Assembly (NCBI RefSeq): GCF_029028005.1
Contig: NZ_JAOTPO010000022.1
Coordinates: 1-64,000, forward strand
Origin: Alkalihalobacterium chitinilyticum
Lineage (GTDB): Bacteria > Bacillota > Bacilli > Bacillales > Bacillaceae_F
DNA: 64,000 bases
Reading direction: 5' to 3'
The position numbers and the translations under genes are program-made. The notes under the pieces are model-generated. The model did not search any database, was not told where the DNA came from, and saw only the letters and a program-made list of their open reading frames with translations. Of this stretch, positions 6,966 through 15,342 are shown in pieces; positions within the stretch are counted from its first letter, which is position 1, and each line of letters begins with the position of its first letter.

Positions 6966-9113
6966 ATGAGGGCTTTTCAAGTTCAGAAAGCAGTAATAAA
7001 AAAAGTAGACCAAATAACAGTTATCATGTCCTCACCGTTTGAACAACAACTAGAAAATGATTACTTTAGGTTGCGAATGGGGAACAAAGAAATCCCAATT
7101 CTTCAAGTCAATATAACATCTAGTAATGAAGTGACGTTACAGCTCATGCAATCTATTGAATTTGGTAAAGAGTATACGTTATATACAAAAGATGGGGAGA
7201 GTTACTTTGTTGAAGTAGGTGAAGTCGTTCGGACGAAAGCGTTTGATGATATGTTTTACTATGAGTTAAATGATTTAGGGGCAAACTACTCTAAAGTTGG
7301 AACTACATTTAAAGTATGGGCCCCTACTGCAACGGAAGTAAGACTAGTTATTTTTAATGATTGGCAAGAGGAAAAAGGAATTGAAATTCCAATGGTTCGA
7401 AAGCAAAAAGGGGTTTGGAAGCTAACGTTACCAGGAGATCAAGATGGTTTGTTTTACCTGTATAAAGTTTGTGTCAATCAGAACTGGCAAGAAGCAGTCG
7501 ACCCATATGCAAAAGCCTTAGCAGTAAATGGTTTAAAAGGAGTCGTTATTAATTTAAGGAAAACAAATCCACTTGATTGGCCGATAAAATTACCATTCCA
7601 CAATCGAGATGAAACGATCATTTATGAAGCTCATATACGAGATTTTACGATAGCGACAACGAGTGGTATAGACAAAAAGGGGAAATATGCAGGTTGGCTG
7701 GAAGACAAAACAACAGGAGTAAATGGGACTGTAACGGGATTAAATTATTTAAAACAGTTAGGTGTCACTCATGTTGAACTTCTACCAATCAATGATTTTG
7801 GAAGTGTCGATGAGCTAAAGCAAGATAGCTATAACTGGGGATACGATCCAACCCATTATTTTGCACCTGAAGGCAGTTATTCGACTGATCCTGTCAATCC
7901 TTTTTTACGTGTTCAAGAGGTAAAGCAATTAATTGCGGCTTTGCATAAAAACAACCTTCGTGTCATTTTAGATGTCGTATATAATCATGTTTATATTTGG
8001 CAAACGAGCGATTTTGAAAAAATAGTTCCCGGCTATTACTTTAGATATCATTTAGATGGACAAATTTCTAATGGAACCGGCGTTGGGAATGACATCGCTT
8101 CTGAACGGAAAATGGTCCAAAAATTCATTATAGATTGTGTCTCTTTTTGGGTCGAGGAGTATAAGGTAGACGGTTTTCGCTTTGACTTAATGGGGATTTT
8201 GGATGTTGAAACTATGGATAAACTAGTGAAGCAACTATATCGTCTTAATCCATCGATCGTCTTGTTAGGAGAGGGTTGGAACTTACCGACTGCCTTTCCA
8301 TTTGAAAAAAGAGCCGTGTTAGAGCAGGCAAAAACACTAGAAAAAGTAAGTTTTTTTAATGACCGTTTTCGCGACCGATTAAAGGGAAGCAGTTTTAACC
8401 ATCAAGAAAAAGGGTTTATAAACGGTAACGCTGAAGTAACGGAAAGTACGAGAGAAGTATTGGCAGGGACAACAGGAGTATTTCAACCGCAAGATCAGTT
8501 ATTTCTACACCCTCAGCAATCAATTAATTATATTGAATGTCATGATAATCATACATTATGGGATAAACTCACGCTATCCAATGGGGGAGATCCAGAAGAA
8601 TACCGTTATAGAATGCATCGGTTAGGGACTTCAATGGTCTTAACCGCTCAAGGTATTCCATTTCTCCATGCCGGCCAAGAATTTTTTCGGACAAAACATG
8701 GCGTAGAAAACAGTTATAATTCGCCCGATTCGATCAATGCATTGGACTGGGAACTGAAAGATAAGTTTAAAGACAATGTAGAATACATTAAAGGCTTAAT
8801 CGCGTTACGAAGGAAACATCCTGCTTTTCGTTTAAACTCGATGGACTTAGTCAAAGCACATATGAAGCCTTTCGACACGCCACCTCATGTGATCGGATAT
8901 ATGTTAGATAACCTGGCGGAAATTGATGAATGGAATCGAATTGCTGTTATTCATAACGGTAGCTGGTCAACAATTGAAGTTCATTTACCATATGATGGAG
9001 AATGGCAAGTAGTCGTTGACGATAATAGTGCGGATTTGATACCATTATATTCGGAAAAAGACAGGCACGTAAAAATTGCCCCAATTAGTACAAAAGTATT
9101 ATTTCAAACATAA
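6966..9113 (+). CDS. amyX: Type I pullulanase (debranching enzyme)
   Basis: This GH13 enzyme hydrolyses alpha-1,6 branch points of pullulan, glycogen or limit dextrins. The 715-aa protein has no signal peptide, so it acts on imported or intracellular glucans. It has an N-terminal beta-sandwich, a CBM48-like region starting TFKVWAPTATEVRLVI (~116), the pullulanase signature YNWGYDP (~289), DVVYNHVY (~336), GFRFDLMGI with nucleophile Asp (~406), LLGEGW with the acid Glu (~436), and CHDNHTLWDK (~525). ATG 6966 is used because TTAGGGGG lies seven bases upstream; ATG 6960 is too close to it. The neighbouring ytmP-like gene matches the order I remember from B. subtilis. Confidence 0.93.
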   Translation: MRAFQVQKAVIKKVDQITVIMSSPFEQQLENDYFRLRMGNKEIPILQVNITSSNEVTLQLMQSIEFGKEYTLYTKDGESYFVEVGEVVRTKAFDDMFYYELNDLGANYSKVGTTFKVWAPTATEVRLVIFNDWQEEKGIEIPMVRKQKGVWKLTLPGDQDGLFYLYKVCVNQNWQEAVDPYAKALAVNGLKGVVINLRKTNPLDWPIKLPFHNRDETIIYEAHIRDFTIATTSGIDKKGKYAGWLEDKTTGVNGTVTGLNYLKQLGVTHVELLPINDFGSVDELKQDSYNWGYDPTHYFAPEGSYSTDPVNPFLRVQEVKQLIAALHKNNLRVILDVVYNHVYIWQTSDFEKIVPGYYFRYHLDGQISNGTGVGNDIASERKMVQKFIIDCVSFWVEEYKVDGFRFDLMGILDVETMDKLVKQLYRLNPSIVLLGEGWNLPTAFPFEKRAVLEQAKTLEKVSFFNDRFRDRLKGSSFNHQEKGFINGNAEVTESTREVLAGTTGVFQPQDQLFLHPQQSINYIECHDNHTLWDKLTLSNGGDPEEYRYRMHRLGTSMVLTAQGIPFLHAGQEFFRTKHGVENSYNSPDSINALDWELKDKFKDNVEYIKGLIALRRKHPAFRLNSMDLVKAHMKPFDTPPHVIGYMLDNLAEIDEWNRIAVIHNGSWSTIEVHLPYDGEWQVVVDDNSADLIPLYSEKDRHVKIAPISTKVLFQT

Positions 9114-9114
9114 G

Positions 9115-9150
9115 GCAGAGTCTATTTAAAAACGGCTCTGCTTCATTATT
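9115..9150 (+). terminator. Weak hairpin after amyX
   Basis: GCAGAG (9116-9121) pairs with CTCTGC across a 15-nt loop, followed by TTCATTATT. It is modest but correctly placed after the stop codon. Confidence 0.45.
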
Positions 9151-9226
9151 CTGTGAAATTATACATAGGCTAACTCACAAATTTGGGTTATACTGTAGAT
9201 AAGAAATGGTTGGGAAATAACTACAG

Positions 9227-10036
9227 ATGAAATTGAGGGTGAAATGGTTGAAGTTTTTTTTAGGAGACGACTGGCAAGTAACACCAGCCGGTGGAGCAAC
9301 AGGAGAAGCGTATATTGCACAGCAGGGTGACCAGAAGCTTTTTTTAAAGCGGAACTCGTCTCCATTTTTAGCCGTTTTATCTGCAGAAGGAATTGTACCC
9401 AAATTGCTTTGGACGAAACGATTAGAGAGTGGGGATGTCATTACTGCGCAGCGGTGGGTAAATGGGCGTGAATTGAAATCACATGAGATGAACGGTAAGA
9501 ATGTTGCCCAATTATTGTCGAAAATTCATCGTTCTAGTGAATTACTAGAAATGTTTAAACGAATTGGCAATACACCTCTAACTCCACAAATTATCATAGA
9601 AAATCTACAAAAGAAGTTATCATTACTCCAATCATATGATGAAATTCTAGAGCACGGGTTGATTTATTTATTCAAACAAAAAGACAAAGTGGAACACAGT
9701 AAATTTGTTGTTTGTCATACGGACGTTAATCATAATAATTGGATTTTGAGTGAAAATAACGAATTGTACTTGATCGATTGGGATGGCGCCACCGTTGCAG
9801 ATCCAGCACTTGATTTAGGTTTATTATTATATTTGTATATATCAGAAAGTCATTGGGAAAGTTGGCTTAGTCAGTATGGAATACCTTTAACACCTGAGTT
9901 GCATTTACGTATGCACTGGTATGTTGTGTCACAAACCATGTTTATTATACTTTGGCATATACAAAGGAACGAACCTGATCAGGTGGAACGTTGGGAAACA
10001 TATCTTGTCGAACTGATTAGAGATCGTACCCATTAA
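9227..10036 (+). CDS. ytmP: YtmP-like phosphotransferase (aminoglycoside kinase fold)
   Basis: The fold is that of APH/choline kinases. CHTDVNHNNWIL (~163) is the catalytic HxDxxxxN motif and LIDWDGATVADPALDLG holds the metal-binding Asp. The N-terminal glycine loop AGGATGEAYIA and the Lys in KLFLKRNSS fit ATP binding. The substrate is unknown; resistance should not be inferred. The start is uncertain: ATG 9227 has only GGGAAA upstream, while GTG 9239 or TTG 9248 follow TTGAGGG and would give a protein starting close to the conserved W-x-x-x-LG-x-DW stretch. A pullulanase neighbour and family context suggest a sugar or metabolite kinase. Confidence 0.78.
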   Translation: MKLRVKWLKFFLGDDWQVTPAGGATGEAYIAQQGDQKLFLKRNSSPFLAVLSAEGIVPKLLWTKRLESGDVITAQRWVNGRELKSHEMNGKNVAQLLSKIHRSSELLEMFKRIGNTPLTPQIIIENLQKKLSLLQSYDEILEHGLIYLFKQKDKVEHSKFVVCHTDVNHNNWILSENNELYLIDWDGATVADPALDLGLLLYLYISESHWESWLSQYGIPLTPELHLRMHWYVVSQTMFIILWHIQRNEPDQVERWETYLVELIRDRTH

Positions 10037-10085
10037 GAACTGTCGATAAGAGAAGAAAGAACGTTTAATACTAGCAAATAATGCA

Positions 10086-10120
10086 AAATTCCCCAGGAAA
10101 TATGGGGAATTTTTTTATTT
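10086..10120 (+). terminator. ytmP terminator
   Basis: AAATTCCCC (10086-10094) pairs with GGGGAATTT (10104-10112), followed by TTTTATTT. This is a classical intrinsic terminator. Confidence 0.8.
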
Positions 10121-10178
10121 ATTTTGTCGTTATACAGTTGGTTTCACTCGAAACTTCCTTTATTGTTATGAAATTCAG

Positions 10179-10439
10179 TTAGGTCAGGCTCGTGTTATCA
10201 AGAATTTCAATCCATTGATTAACATCTTGATCTACAAAAGGTTGATGATTATCGACATTTAATTGTTGTATCGACTGAAGGGCTTGTAATAAATTGGGAT
10301 CGTTGTGACTGTCGGCGATAAGAGACTGGGTAAGGCGATTAATTTGTTCATACTCATCTTTAGTCATATATTGCTCGGATGATTGATTTTTTAAAATATC
10401 AGTTAGCAGCCCGAGTTTATCGTAACTGTTCATTGGCAT
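10179..10439 (-). CDS. ytzH: YtzH-like small protein
   Basis: An 86-aa protein of unknown function beginning MPMNSYDKLGLLTDILKNQ and ending QDVNQWIEILDNTSLT. Length, helical content and location between the ytmP-like gene and trmB fit YtzH of bacilli. GAAAGGA lies about ten bases upstream of the ATG. A diverged second copy follows at 10513-10842 on the same strand. No catalytic motif is visible. Confidence 0.6.
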   Translation of the reverse strand: MPMNSYDKLGLLTDILKNQSSEQYMTKDEYEQINRLTQSLIADSHNDPNLLQALQSIQQLNVDNHQPFVDQDVNQWIEILDNTSLT

Positions 10440-10512
10440 AACGGATACGTCCTTTCAGCATAATATACATAAGTCTAATCTTAGAATGCGTTAAGGAATG
10501 AATTACTATCCG

Positions 10513-10842
10513 TTAAATTTCTCTGCCTTTTCGTTGGTCGTAGTCAATCGTAACCGCTTCACTTCCTTTCATGACAAGGTGAAGTTCCTCGATCCAACGT
10601 TTTAAATTTAAGTCATTTAATTTAATATGTTCAATTGTATCGTCACTGTCCTGAATTGTTTTACAATAAGCGAGTATTTCTTGTAACGTTCCTTTGAAAT
10701 TTGGATCAATTTCATCGGAAATGATTATTGAGATTTCATTCTTTAAATTCTCACACTGTGAAAAAGATGTTGTACCTTTTTCAAGTTGGGATTGTAGTAT
10801 AGAAATGATAGGTTCTGTATTTACCAGCTTTTTATGTGACAT
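10513..10842 (-). CDS. Second YtzH-like small protein (diverged tandem paralogue)
   Basis: A 109-aa protein with a strong AAGGAGGG site. It shares a pattern with the 86-aa neighbour: an N-terminal I-L-x-x-Q stretch, a central helix ending IIISDEIDPNFKGTLQEIL (compare LIADSHNDPNLLQALQSI), and a C-terminal DLNLKRWIEEL (compare DVNQWIEIL). It is longer at both ends. I infer an old tandem duplication. The two genes run in the same direction with a 73-bp gap and are probably co-transcribed. Confidence 0.55.
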   Translation of the reverse strand: MSHKKLVNTEPIISILQSQLEKGTTSFSQCENLKNEISIIISDEIDPNFKGTLQEILAYCKTIQDSDDTIEHIKLNDLNLKRWIEELHLVMKGSEAVTIDYDQRKGREI

Positions 10843-11055
10843 CGTACTCCCTCCTTATGAGCTTGTATATAAAACGGATACCCTAATTAAAATTTAATAA
10901 ACATAGGAAAATAAATAAGTTGTTGCAGTATCTATACATTTTAAAGGAAAGAACATATAATAAAATTTTGAGTATGAGATCGTGAGTGTTTCTAGGGAAA
11001 TGGTTGATTATCAACAAGAACGATTAACAAACTGGTAGTAAAAAGGAGTGGAAGC

Positions 11056-11694
11056 ATGCGTCTACGTAATAAACCTTGGGCACAAGATGAAATAGATAAA
11101 GAACCATCCATTGTCATTGCTCATCCAGAAGAATATAAAGGGAAATGGAAAGAACTGTTTGGTTACAATAATCCAATCCATATCGAAGTTGGAACAGGGA
11201 AAGGACAGTTTCTAACGAGGATGGGACAAGCTAATCCCAACATCAATTATATTGGCATTGAGAAATATACAAGTGTTATACATTCCGCAATGGAGAATGT
11301 TCGAAATGAAGCTGTCGATAATGTAAAACTCCTCAATAAGGATGTTTTAAATCTAGGGGATTATTTTCAGGATGGCGAAATTGACCGAGTTTATATTAAC
11401 TTTACTGATCCTTGGCCAAAAGCGAGGCATGAAAAGAGACGACTCACCCATGAAGGGTTTTTAAACTTATATGAGTCAGTATTAAAGCCAAATGGAGAGA
11501 TTCATTTTAAAACAGATAACCAAGCTTTATTTGAGTATTCACTTCATAGCTTTTCAAAATACGGGTTAATCCTTAATAAGGTAAGTCTAGATCTTCACAA
11601 CAGTGATATGGTCGGAAATATTATGACTGAGTATGAAGAAAAATTCTCGTCTAAAGGGATGAGAATTTATAGATGTGAGGCAGTTTATCGTTAA
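11056..11694 (+). CDS. trmB: tRNA (guanine(46)-N7)-methyltransferase
   Basis: TrmB methylates G46 in the variable loop of tRNA using SAM. The 212-aa length is normal. [13 protein letters not shown] (~41-53) is the SAM-binding motif [13 protein letters not shown] is motif II, and [17 protein letters not shown] (~115-131) is the family signature with the catalytic Asp. [11 protein letters not shown] near the C-terminus binds tRNA. AAAAAGGAG precedes the ATG. It stands alone, followed by a terminator. Confidence 0.95.
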   Translation: MRLRNKPWAQDEIDKEPSIVIAHPEEYKGKWKELFGYNNPIHIEVGTGKGQFLTRMGQANPNINYIGIEKYTSVIHSAMENVRNEAVDNVKLLNKDVLNLGDYFQDGEIDRVYINFTDPWPKARHEKRRLTHEGFLNLYESVLKPNGEIHFKTDNQALFEYSLHSFSKYGLILNKVSLDLHNSDMVGNIMTEYEEKFSSKGMRIYRCEAVYR

Positions 11695-11735
11695 GTGACT
11701 CGGCTGATAGCAAATAGTAAAATATTGTCTTTTGT

Positions 11736-11784
11736 AATGTATCCTTTGGGAATAACGATGTTTCCAAAGGATACATTTTTGTTT
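11736..11784 (+). terminator. trmB terminator
   Basis: AATGTATCCTTTGG (11736-11749) pairs perfectly with CCAAAGGATACATT (11764-11777), followed by TTTGTTT. Confidence 0.85.
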
Positions 11785-11843
11785 ACTTAGAAAACAATTT
11801 TAGAAAAAAGAGTAATATATATTGCAAAACCGGTGCACAAAAA

Positions 11844-11860
11844 TTGGCATGGATTTTGCA
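11844..11860 (+). promoter_or_regulatory. Sigma54 (SigL) -24/-12 promoter
   Basis: TTGGCAT-GGATT-TTGCA has GG and GC separated by exactly ten bases, matching the TGGCAC-N5-TTGC consensus. It is 286 bp upstream of the acyl-CoA ligase start, with no intervening gene. SigL promoters need an enhancer-binding activator; no such gene lies in this window. The 286-nt leader is long. Confidence 0.65.
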
Positions 11861-11928
11861 ATTAGAAACTAAGTTCTAATTAGTAATTGCTGATAAAGTT
11901 TGGTGTTGATTTTCTCGCCTTTATTTCA

Positions 11929-11949
11929 ACCTTTCAGTTCCTGAAAGGT
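11929..11949. promoter_or_regulatory. 21-bp palindrome downstream of the Sigma54 promoter
   Basis: ACCTTTCAG and CTGAAAGGT flank a TTC centre. The perfect 9-bp arms suggest a dimeric regulator site or a leader hairpin. It lies 69 bp after the -12 element in a 450-bp intergenic region that otherwise holds only the trmB terminator and the 3-codon frame at 12039-12050. Confidence 0.45.
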
Positions 11950-12145
11950 ATGGGAAATTACCATTTCACGTGATGAGCCGAAATTTATCAAAAATCTGCT
12001 TTAACTTAGCTACTTAGTGTAAAAGGGAGGGAGGTGTGATGAAAAAGTAAACACTATAGGTTTTGTAGTCTTCCAGAGTTCATAAAGACAAGGGTGAAAG
12101 AATGTTAAGGGTATTATCTAACCATCTAAAAAGGAGGAAATGCTA

Positions 12146-13717
12146 ATGACAATTACGGTCGGTCAAATGCTTGATTGGTCAGCACAAAATTATGAAAATA
12201 AACTTGCTTTAGTGTACGGAAGAAAACATCAAGAGTGGACATTTTCAGAGTTAGACGAGAAAGTTAATCGCTTCTCGTCATCTCTCCAAAAGTTAGGAGT
12301 GAAAAAAGGAGATGTCGTTTCTACCTTTCTTTATAATACGAGTGAATTCGTTATAGCGTTATTTGCAGCAGCGAGGTTAGGTGCAGTTTTTAATCCAATA
12401 AATTACCGTTTAACGGCTCATGAACTAAAATACATTTTAACAGATGCGAAATCAAAAGTTCTATTGTATGAAGAAGAGGTTTTAGAAACCGTTGTTAAAA
12501 CAAGAGAGCTAGGAGTTAATGTTGACAGCTTTGTTTACGTAGATACCGATACCCCTGATTTTAGTGTAAATTTTTATCGGCTATTAGAAGAAGGTGAAAA
12601 CAGAAGATCAACTAATCAAGTAGATGAAGATGACATTTATATTATGATGTATACGAGTGGGACGACGGGAAGACCAAAAGGGGTACTTCATAAACATCGG
12701 GATATGGTACATCACAGTTTTTTAATGATGCAATGTATGGGTTTAACTAAAAATGACATTGGTTTATCGATTGCTCCATTAAACCATACGGCGGAACTGC
12801 ATACTTCATTTTTACCGAGAGTACAGGTTGGTGCTACTAATATTTTATTACACCATTTTGACTCAACTGAAACACTTGAAGTGTTACAAAAGAACAAAGT
12901 AAGTCACTTATTTGCGGCTCCCACAATGGTGAATATGCTATTAAATCATCCAAACTTTGAAAAGTATGATCTTTCAGCCCTTCGCTTGCTAGGCTATGGG
13001 GGTGCTTCGATGGCTCCTGTGCTTATAAAAGAATTTGAAAAACGCACGAATGCTGGCCTTGTTCAAATGTACGGCACGACGGAGATGGGACCTGTTATGA
13101 CGGTATTATATGAGGATGAGCAATTATCGAAAGCAGGATCAGCGGGGAAGGCTATACTCACTCATGAAGTAAGAATAGTAAAACCTAATGAGGATGGCAC
13201 TCCTTCTCATCCAGAAAACTTATGTGAAGTAGGCGAAGTAGGTGAAATCATCGTAAAAGGCCCATGTGTAATGAAAGAATATTACCAAAGGGAAGAAGCT
13301 ACCAAAAATGCACTAGCTTATGGTTGGTACCATACAGGTGATTTAGGTTCTGTTGATGAAGAGGGGTATATTTGGATTAGAGATCGAATCGATCATATGA
13401 TTGTTTCAGGAGCTGAAAATGTATACCCTCGAGAAGTTGAAGATCGATTAATAGAACATCCCGATGTAGTTGAAGCTACTGTTATCGGTAAGCCAGATCT
13501 TAAGTGGGGAAAAATTGTAACCGCTTTCATAGTGGCGAAAAGTGACAGTAATTTAACGGAAGAAGAACTTGATGAATTTTTAATACAAGGAGATAAACTT
13601 GCAAAATATAAAAGGCCACGAGAATACCATTTTGTAGATGCTTTACCGAAGACACCAAGTGGTAAAATCCAAAAATTTATTCTGGAAAATCAATTCAGCA
13701 ATAAAGCAACTTTATAG
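12146..13717 (+). CDS. AMP-forming fatty-acyl/aryl-CoA ligase
   Basis: This 523-aa ANL-superfamily enzyme activates a carboxylic acid as acyl-AMP and then as acyl-CoA. MYTSGTTGRPKGVLHKH (~170-186) is the P-loop, YGTTEMGP (~312) motif A5, and YHTGDLG (~400) then IRDRIDHMIVSGAENVYPRE (~415-435) the hinge. TPSGKIQKF carries the catalytic Lys at about 507. AAAGGAGG is eight bases before ATG 12146. The acid cannot be deduced; family resemblance is to medium/long-chain and cinnamate-type ligases. It is followed 59 bp later by a permease, suggesting uptake plus CoA activation of one organic acid, under Sigma54 control. Confidence 0.85.
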   Translation: MTITVGQMLDWSAQNYENKLALVYGRKHQEWTFSELDEKVNRFSSSLQKLGVKKGDVVSTFLYNTSEFVIALFAAARLGAVFNPINYRLTAHELKYILTDAKSKVLLYEEEVLETVVKTRELGVNVDSFVYVDTDTPDFSVNFYRLLEEGENRRSTNQVDEDDIYIMMYTSGTTGRPKGVLHKHRDMVHHSFLMMQCMGLTKNDIGLSIAPLNHTAELHTSFLPRVQVGATNILLHHFDSTETLEVLQKNKVSHLFAAPTMVNMLLNHPNFEKYDLSALRLLGYGGASMAPVLIKEFEKRTNAGLVQMYGTTEMGPVMTVLYEDEQLSKAGSAGKAILTHEVRIVKPNEDGTPSHPENLCEVGEVGEIIVKGPCVMKEYYQREEATKNALAYGWYHTGDLGSVDEEGYIWIRDRIDHMIVSGAENVYPREVEDRLIEHPDVVEATVIGKPDLKWGKIVTAFIVAKSDSNLTEEELDEFLIQGDKLAKYKRPREYHFVDALPKTPSGKIQKFILENQFSNKATL

Positions 13718-13776
13718 AAGCTAACTTACAGATCGCTAGTCTAATAGAATATAAAAATTAAAGGAGCGACTGCTAA

Positions 13777-15156
13777 ATGGGGTTATATAAAAAAAGGAAA
13801 GATGGTAGTGAGCAACCGTATATATTAGGTCCGTTAAAACTAAGGTTACCGTTTATCCATTATAAAATGGAATATCCTGATTGGTTACAAGGTGCTATTC
13901 TTTGTGTAGTTCCAATGAGTATTACAGCTGTAATGATGGATACATTAGGCATACCATTTGAACTAGCTATAGCCTTTGTTATCATTAATAACTTCCTTTA
14001 CTTGCTTCATACCCATTTTGGTGACCCATCTATAGCAGGGTGGATCACTGCAGGTATACCATTATATGTAGGGTTTCTAGCTGGTTTTCCTGAAGGAGAA
14101 GCGAGGATTTTAGCATTAATTGCATTGCAGTTAACCGTTGCAGTCATTTTCCTATGTATGGGAATTTTTAAAGGGGCAGATCTTCTTGTAAAGAGAGTTC
14201 CAACTTCTTTGAAAGCAGGGATATTACTTGGTGCTGGGTTTGCGGCGCTCTATGGGGAATTTGCAGATGGCGGTCGTGTTTGGACTATGCCTATTACAAT
14301 CTTACTTGGAGCAGCTTTAGGTTTTTTCATGATGTTTTCAAAAACAGCAGCACCACTTCGTGAACGGTATCCATTCTTTAGATATGTAGCACAATTTGGA
14401 ATTGCAATTCCGTTTGCTTTAGCATATTTATTTGGAATTATCATAGGTGAAGTAGGAATGCCTCAAATAAGTTGGAGTATTGTTGCACTACCAATTGGTG
14501 AAATCGTATCCACCTATAGTATTTTTGGAGTGGGATTCCCTCCATTAGGTTACTTTTTGCAAGCGCTTCCATTAGCAATTGCTGCATACATCATAGCGTT
14601 TGGTGATGTTCTAGTAGCAAGTTCCTTATTAAAAAACGCAGATGAAGTTCGAAAAGATGAAAAGGTTATTTTTAGCCCAGCTCGAAACAGTATCATTGTG
14701 TCAATTCGGAACTTTATTTCAGGTGTTTTTATGCCATTTCTTCCATTATCAGGTCCGCAATGGACAGGTGGGCAAGCGTTGGTATTAAATCGCTATATGA
14801 ATAATAGTAGAAAACAAGTTGATAGTTATTGGGGTGGAGCTACAGGGATTTACTGGGGAATGAGTATTGCACTTCTATTAGGACCACTCGTAACGTTATT
14901 CCAGCCAGGTATTAATATTGGGATGGCGTTAACAATGTTAATTCAAGGTTATTTATGCGGTTACTTAGCAATGGAAATATTAAAAGAAAAAGGAACGTTA
15001 GAAAAAGGGATCGCTATTATTATTGGAGCTGTGTTAGCTACTCAAGGTGCAGCTTGGGGGCTAGGTGTAGGTATCGTCCTATGGTTGATATTAGAAAAAC
15101 AATGGGTGAATAAAAAATCGATTCCACAAACAGAGGACGAATCAAAGAGTGTATAA
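13777..15156 (+). CDS. Polytopic membrane permease, substrate unknown
   Basis: A 459-aa protein with about 11-13 hydrophobic segments. It opens with a charged cytoplasmic tail and KMEYPDWLQGAILCVVPMS. AIAFVIINNFLYLLHTHFGDP and FGDVLVASSLLKNADEVRKDE recall nucleobase/anion permeases of the SLC26/NCS2 superfamily, but I cannot place it firmly. AAAGGAG precedes the ATG. It forms an operon with the CoA ligase. I infer transport of an organic anion that the ligase then activates. The reading frame continues for 21 codons past the stop (see 15157-15222). Confidence 0.7.
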   Translation: MGLYKKRKDGSEQPYILGPLKLRLPFIHYKMEYPDWLQGAILCVVPMSITAVMMDTLGIPFELAIAFVIINNFLYLLHTHFGDPSIAGWITAGIPLYVGFLAGFPEGEARILALIALQLTVAVIFLCMGIFKGADLLVKRVPTSLKAGILLGAGFAALYGEFADGGRVWTMPITILLGAALGFFMMFSKTAAPLRERYPFFRYVAQFGIAIPFALAYLFGIIIGEVGMPQISWSIVALPIGEIVSTYSIFGVGFPPLGYFLQALPLAIAAYIIAFGDVLVASSLLKNADEVRKDEKVIFSPARNSIIVSIRNFISGVFMPFLPLSGPQWTGGQALVLNRYMNNSRKQVDSYWGGATGIYWGMSIALLLGPLVTLFQPGINIGMALTMLIQGYLCGYLAMEILKEKGTLEKGIAIIIGAVLATQGAAWGLGVGIVLWLILEKQWVNKKSIPQTEDESKSV

Positions 15157-15222
15157 GCAATTAATCTAGGTGCAGCCGTAACCGCACTCATGCTAGGAAT
15201 ATTAAAAAAACCAGTAAAATAA
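15157..15222 (+). pseudogene. 21-codon in-frame hydrophobic tail after the permease stop
   Basis: Directly after the TAA at 15154-15156, and in the same frame, 21 sense codons encode AINLGAAVTALMLGILKKP plus VK, then TAA. Its composition is that of a membrane-protein C-terminus. No start codon or ribosome site precedes it. It may be the relic of a deleted downstream transporter gene, or of a longer form of this permease. Confidence 0.35.
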
Positions 15223-15227
15223 TACAG

Positions 15228-15257
15228 AAAAGGCTGCGATGATCCGCAGCCTTTTTT
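15228..15257 (+). terminator. Terminator of the CoA ligase-permease operon
   Basis: AAAAGGCTGCG pairs with CGCAGCCTTTT around GATGATC, followed by further Ts. It is a compact strong terminator. Confidence 0.85.
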
Positions 15258-15274
15258 CAATAGTACGTTTTTTC

Positions 15275-15322
15275 GGTAGCAGTTACCTTTAGTGCATTAC
15301 TGCATTAAAGGTAACTGCTACC
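15275..15322. repeat. 48-bp near-perfect palindrome
   Basis: Two 22-bp arms (15275-15296 and 15301-15322) starting GGTAGCAGTTACC pair with one G-T mismatch around TTAC. No T-run follows on either strand, so it is not a standard terminator. It sits between the converging permease operon and the PepSY-like gene. Confidence 0.7.
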
Positions 15323-15342
15323 ATTATATATATATCGTTCTG

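Noticed and set aside
9227-10036. Aminoglycoside resistance gene
   Set aside because: The kinase fold is shared by many metabolic kinases, and the ytmP-like position argues for a housekeeping role.
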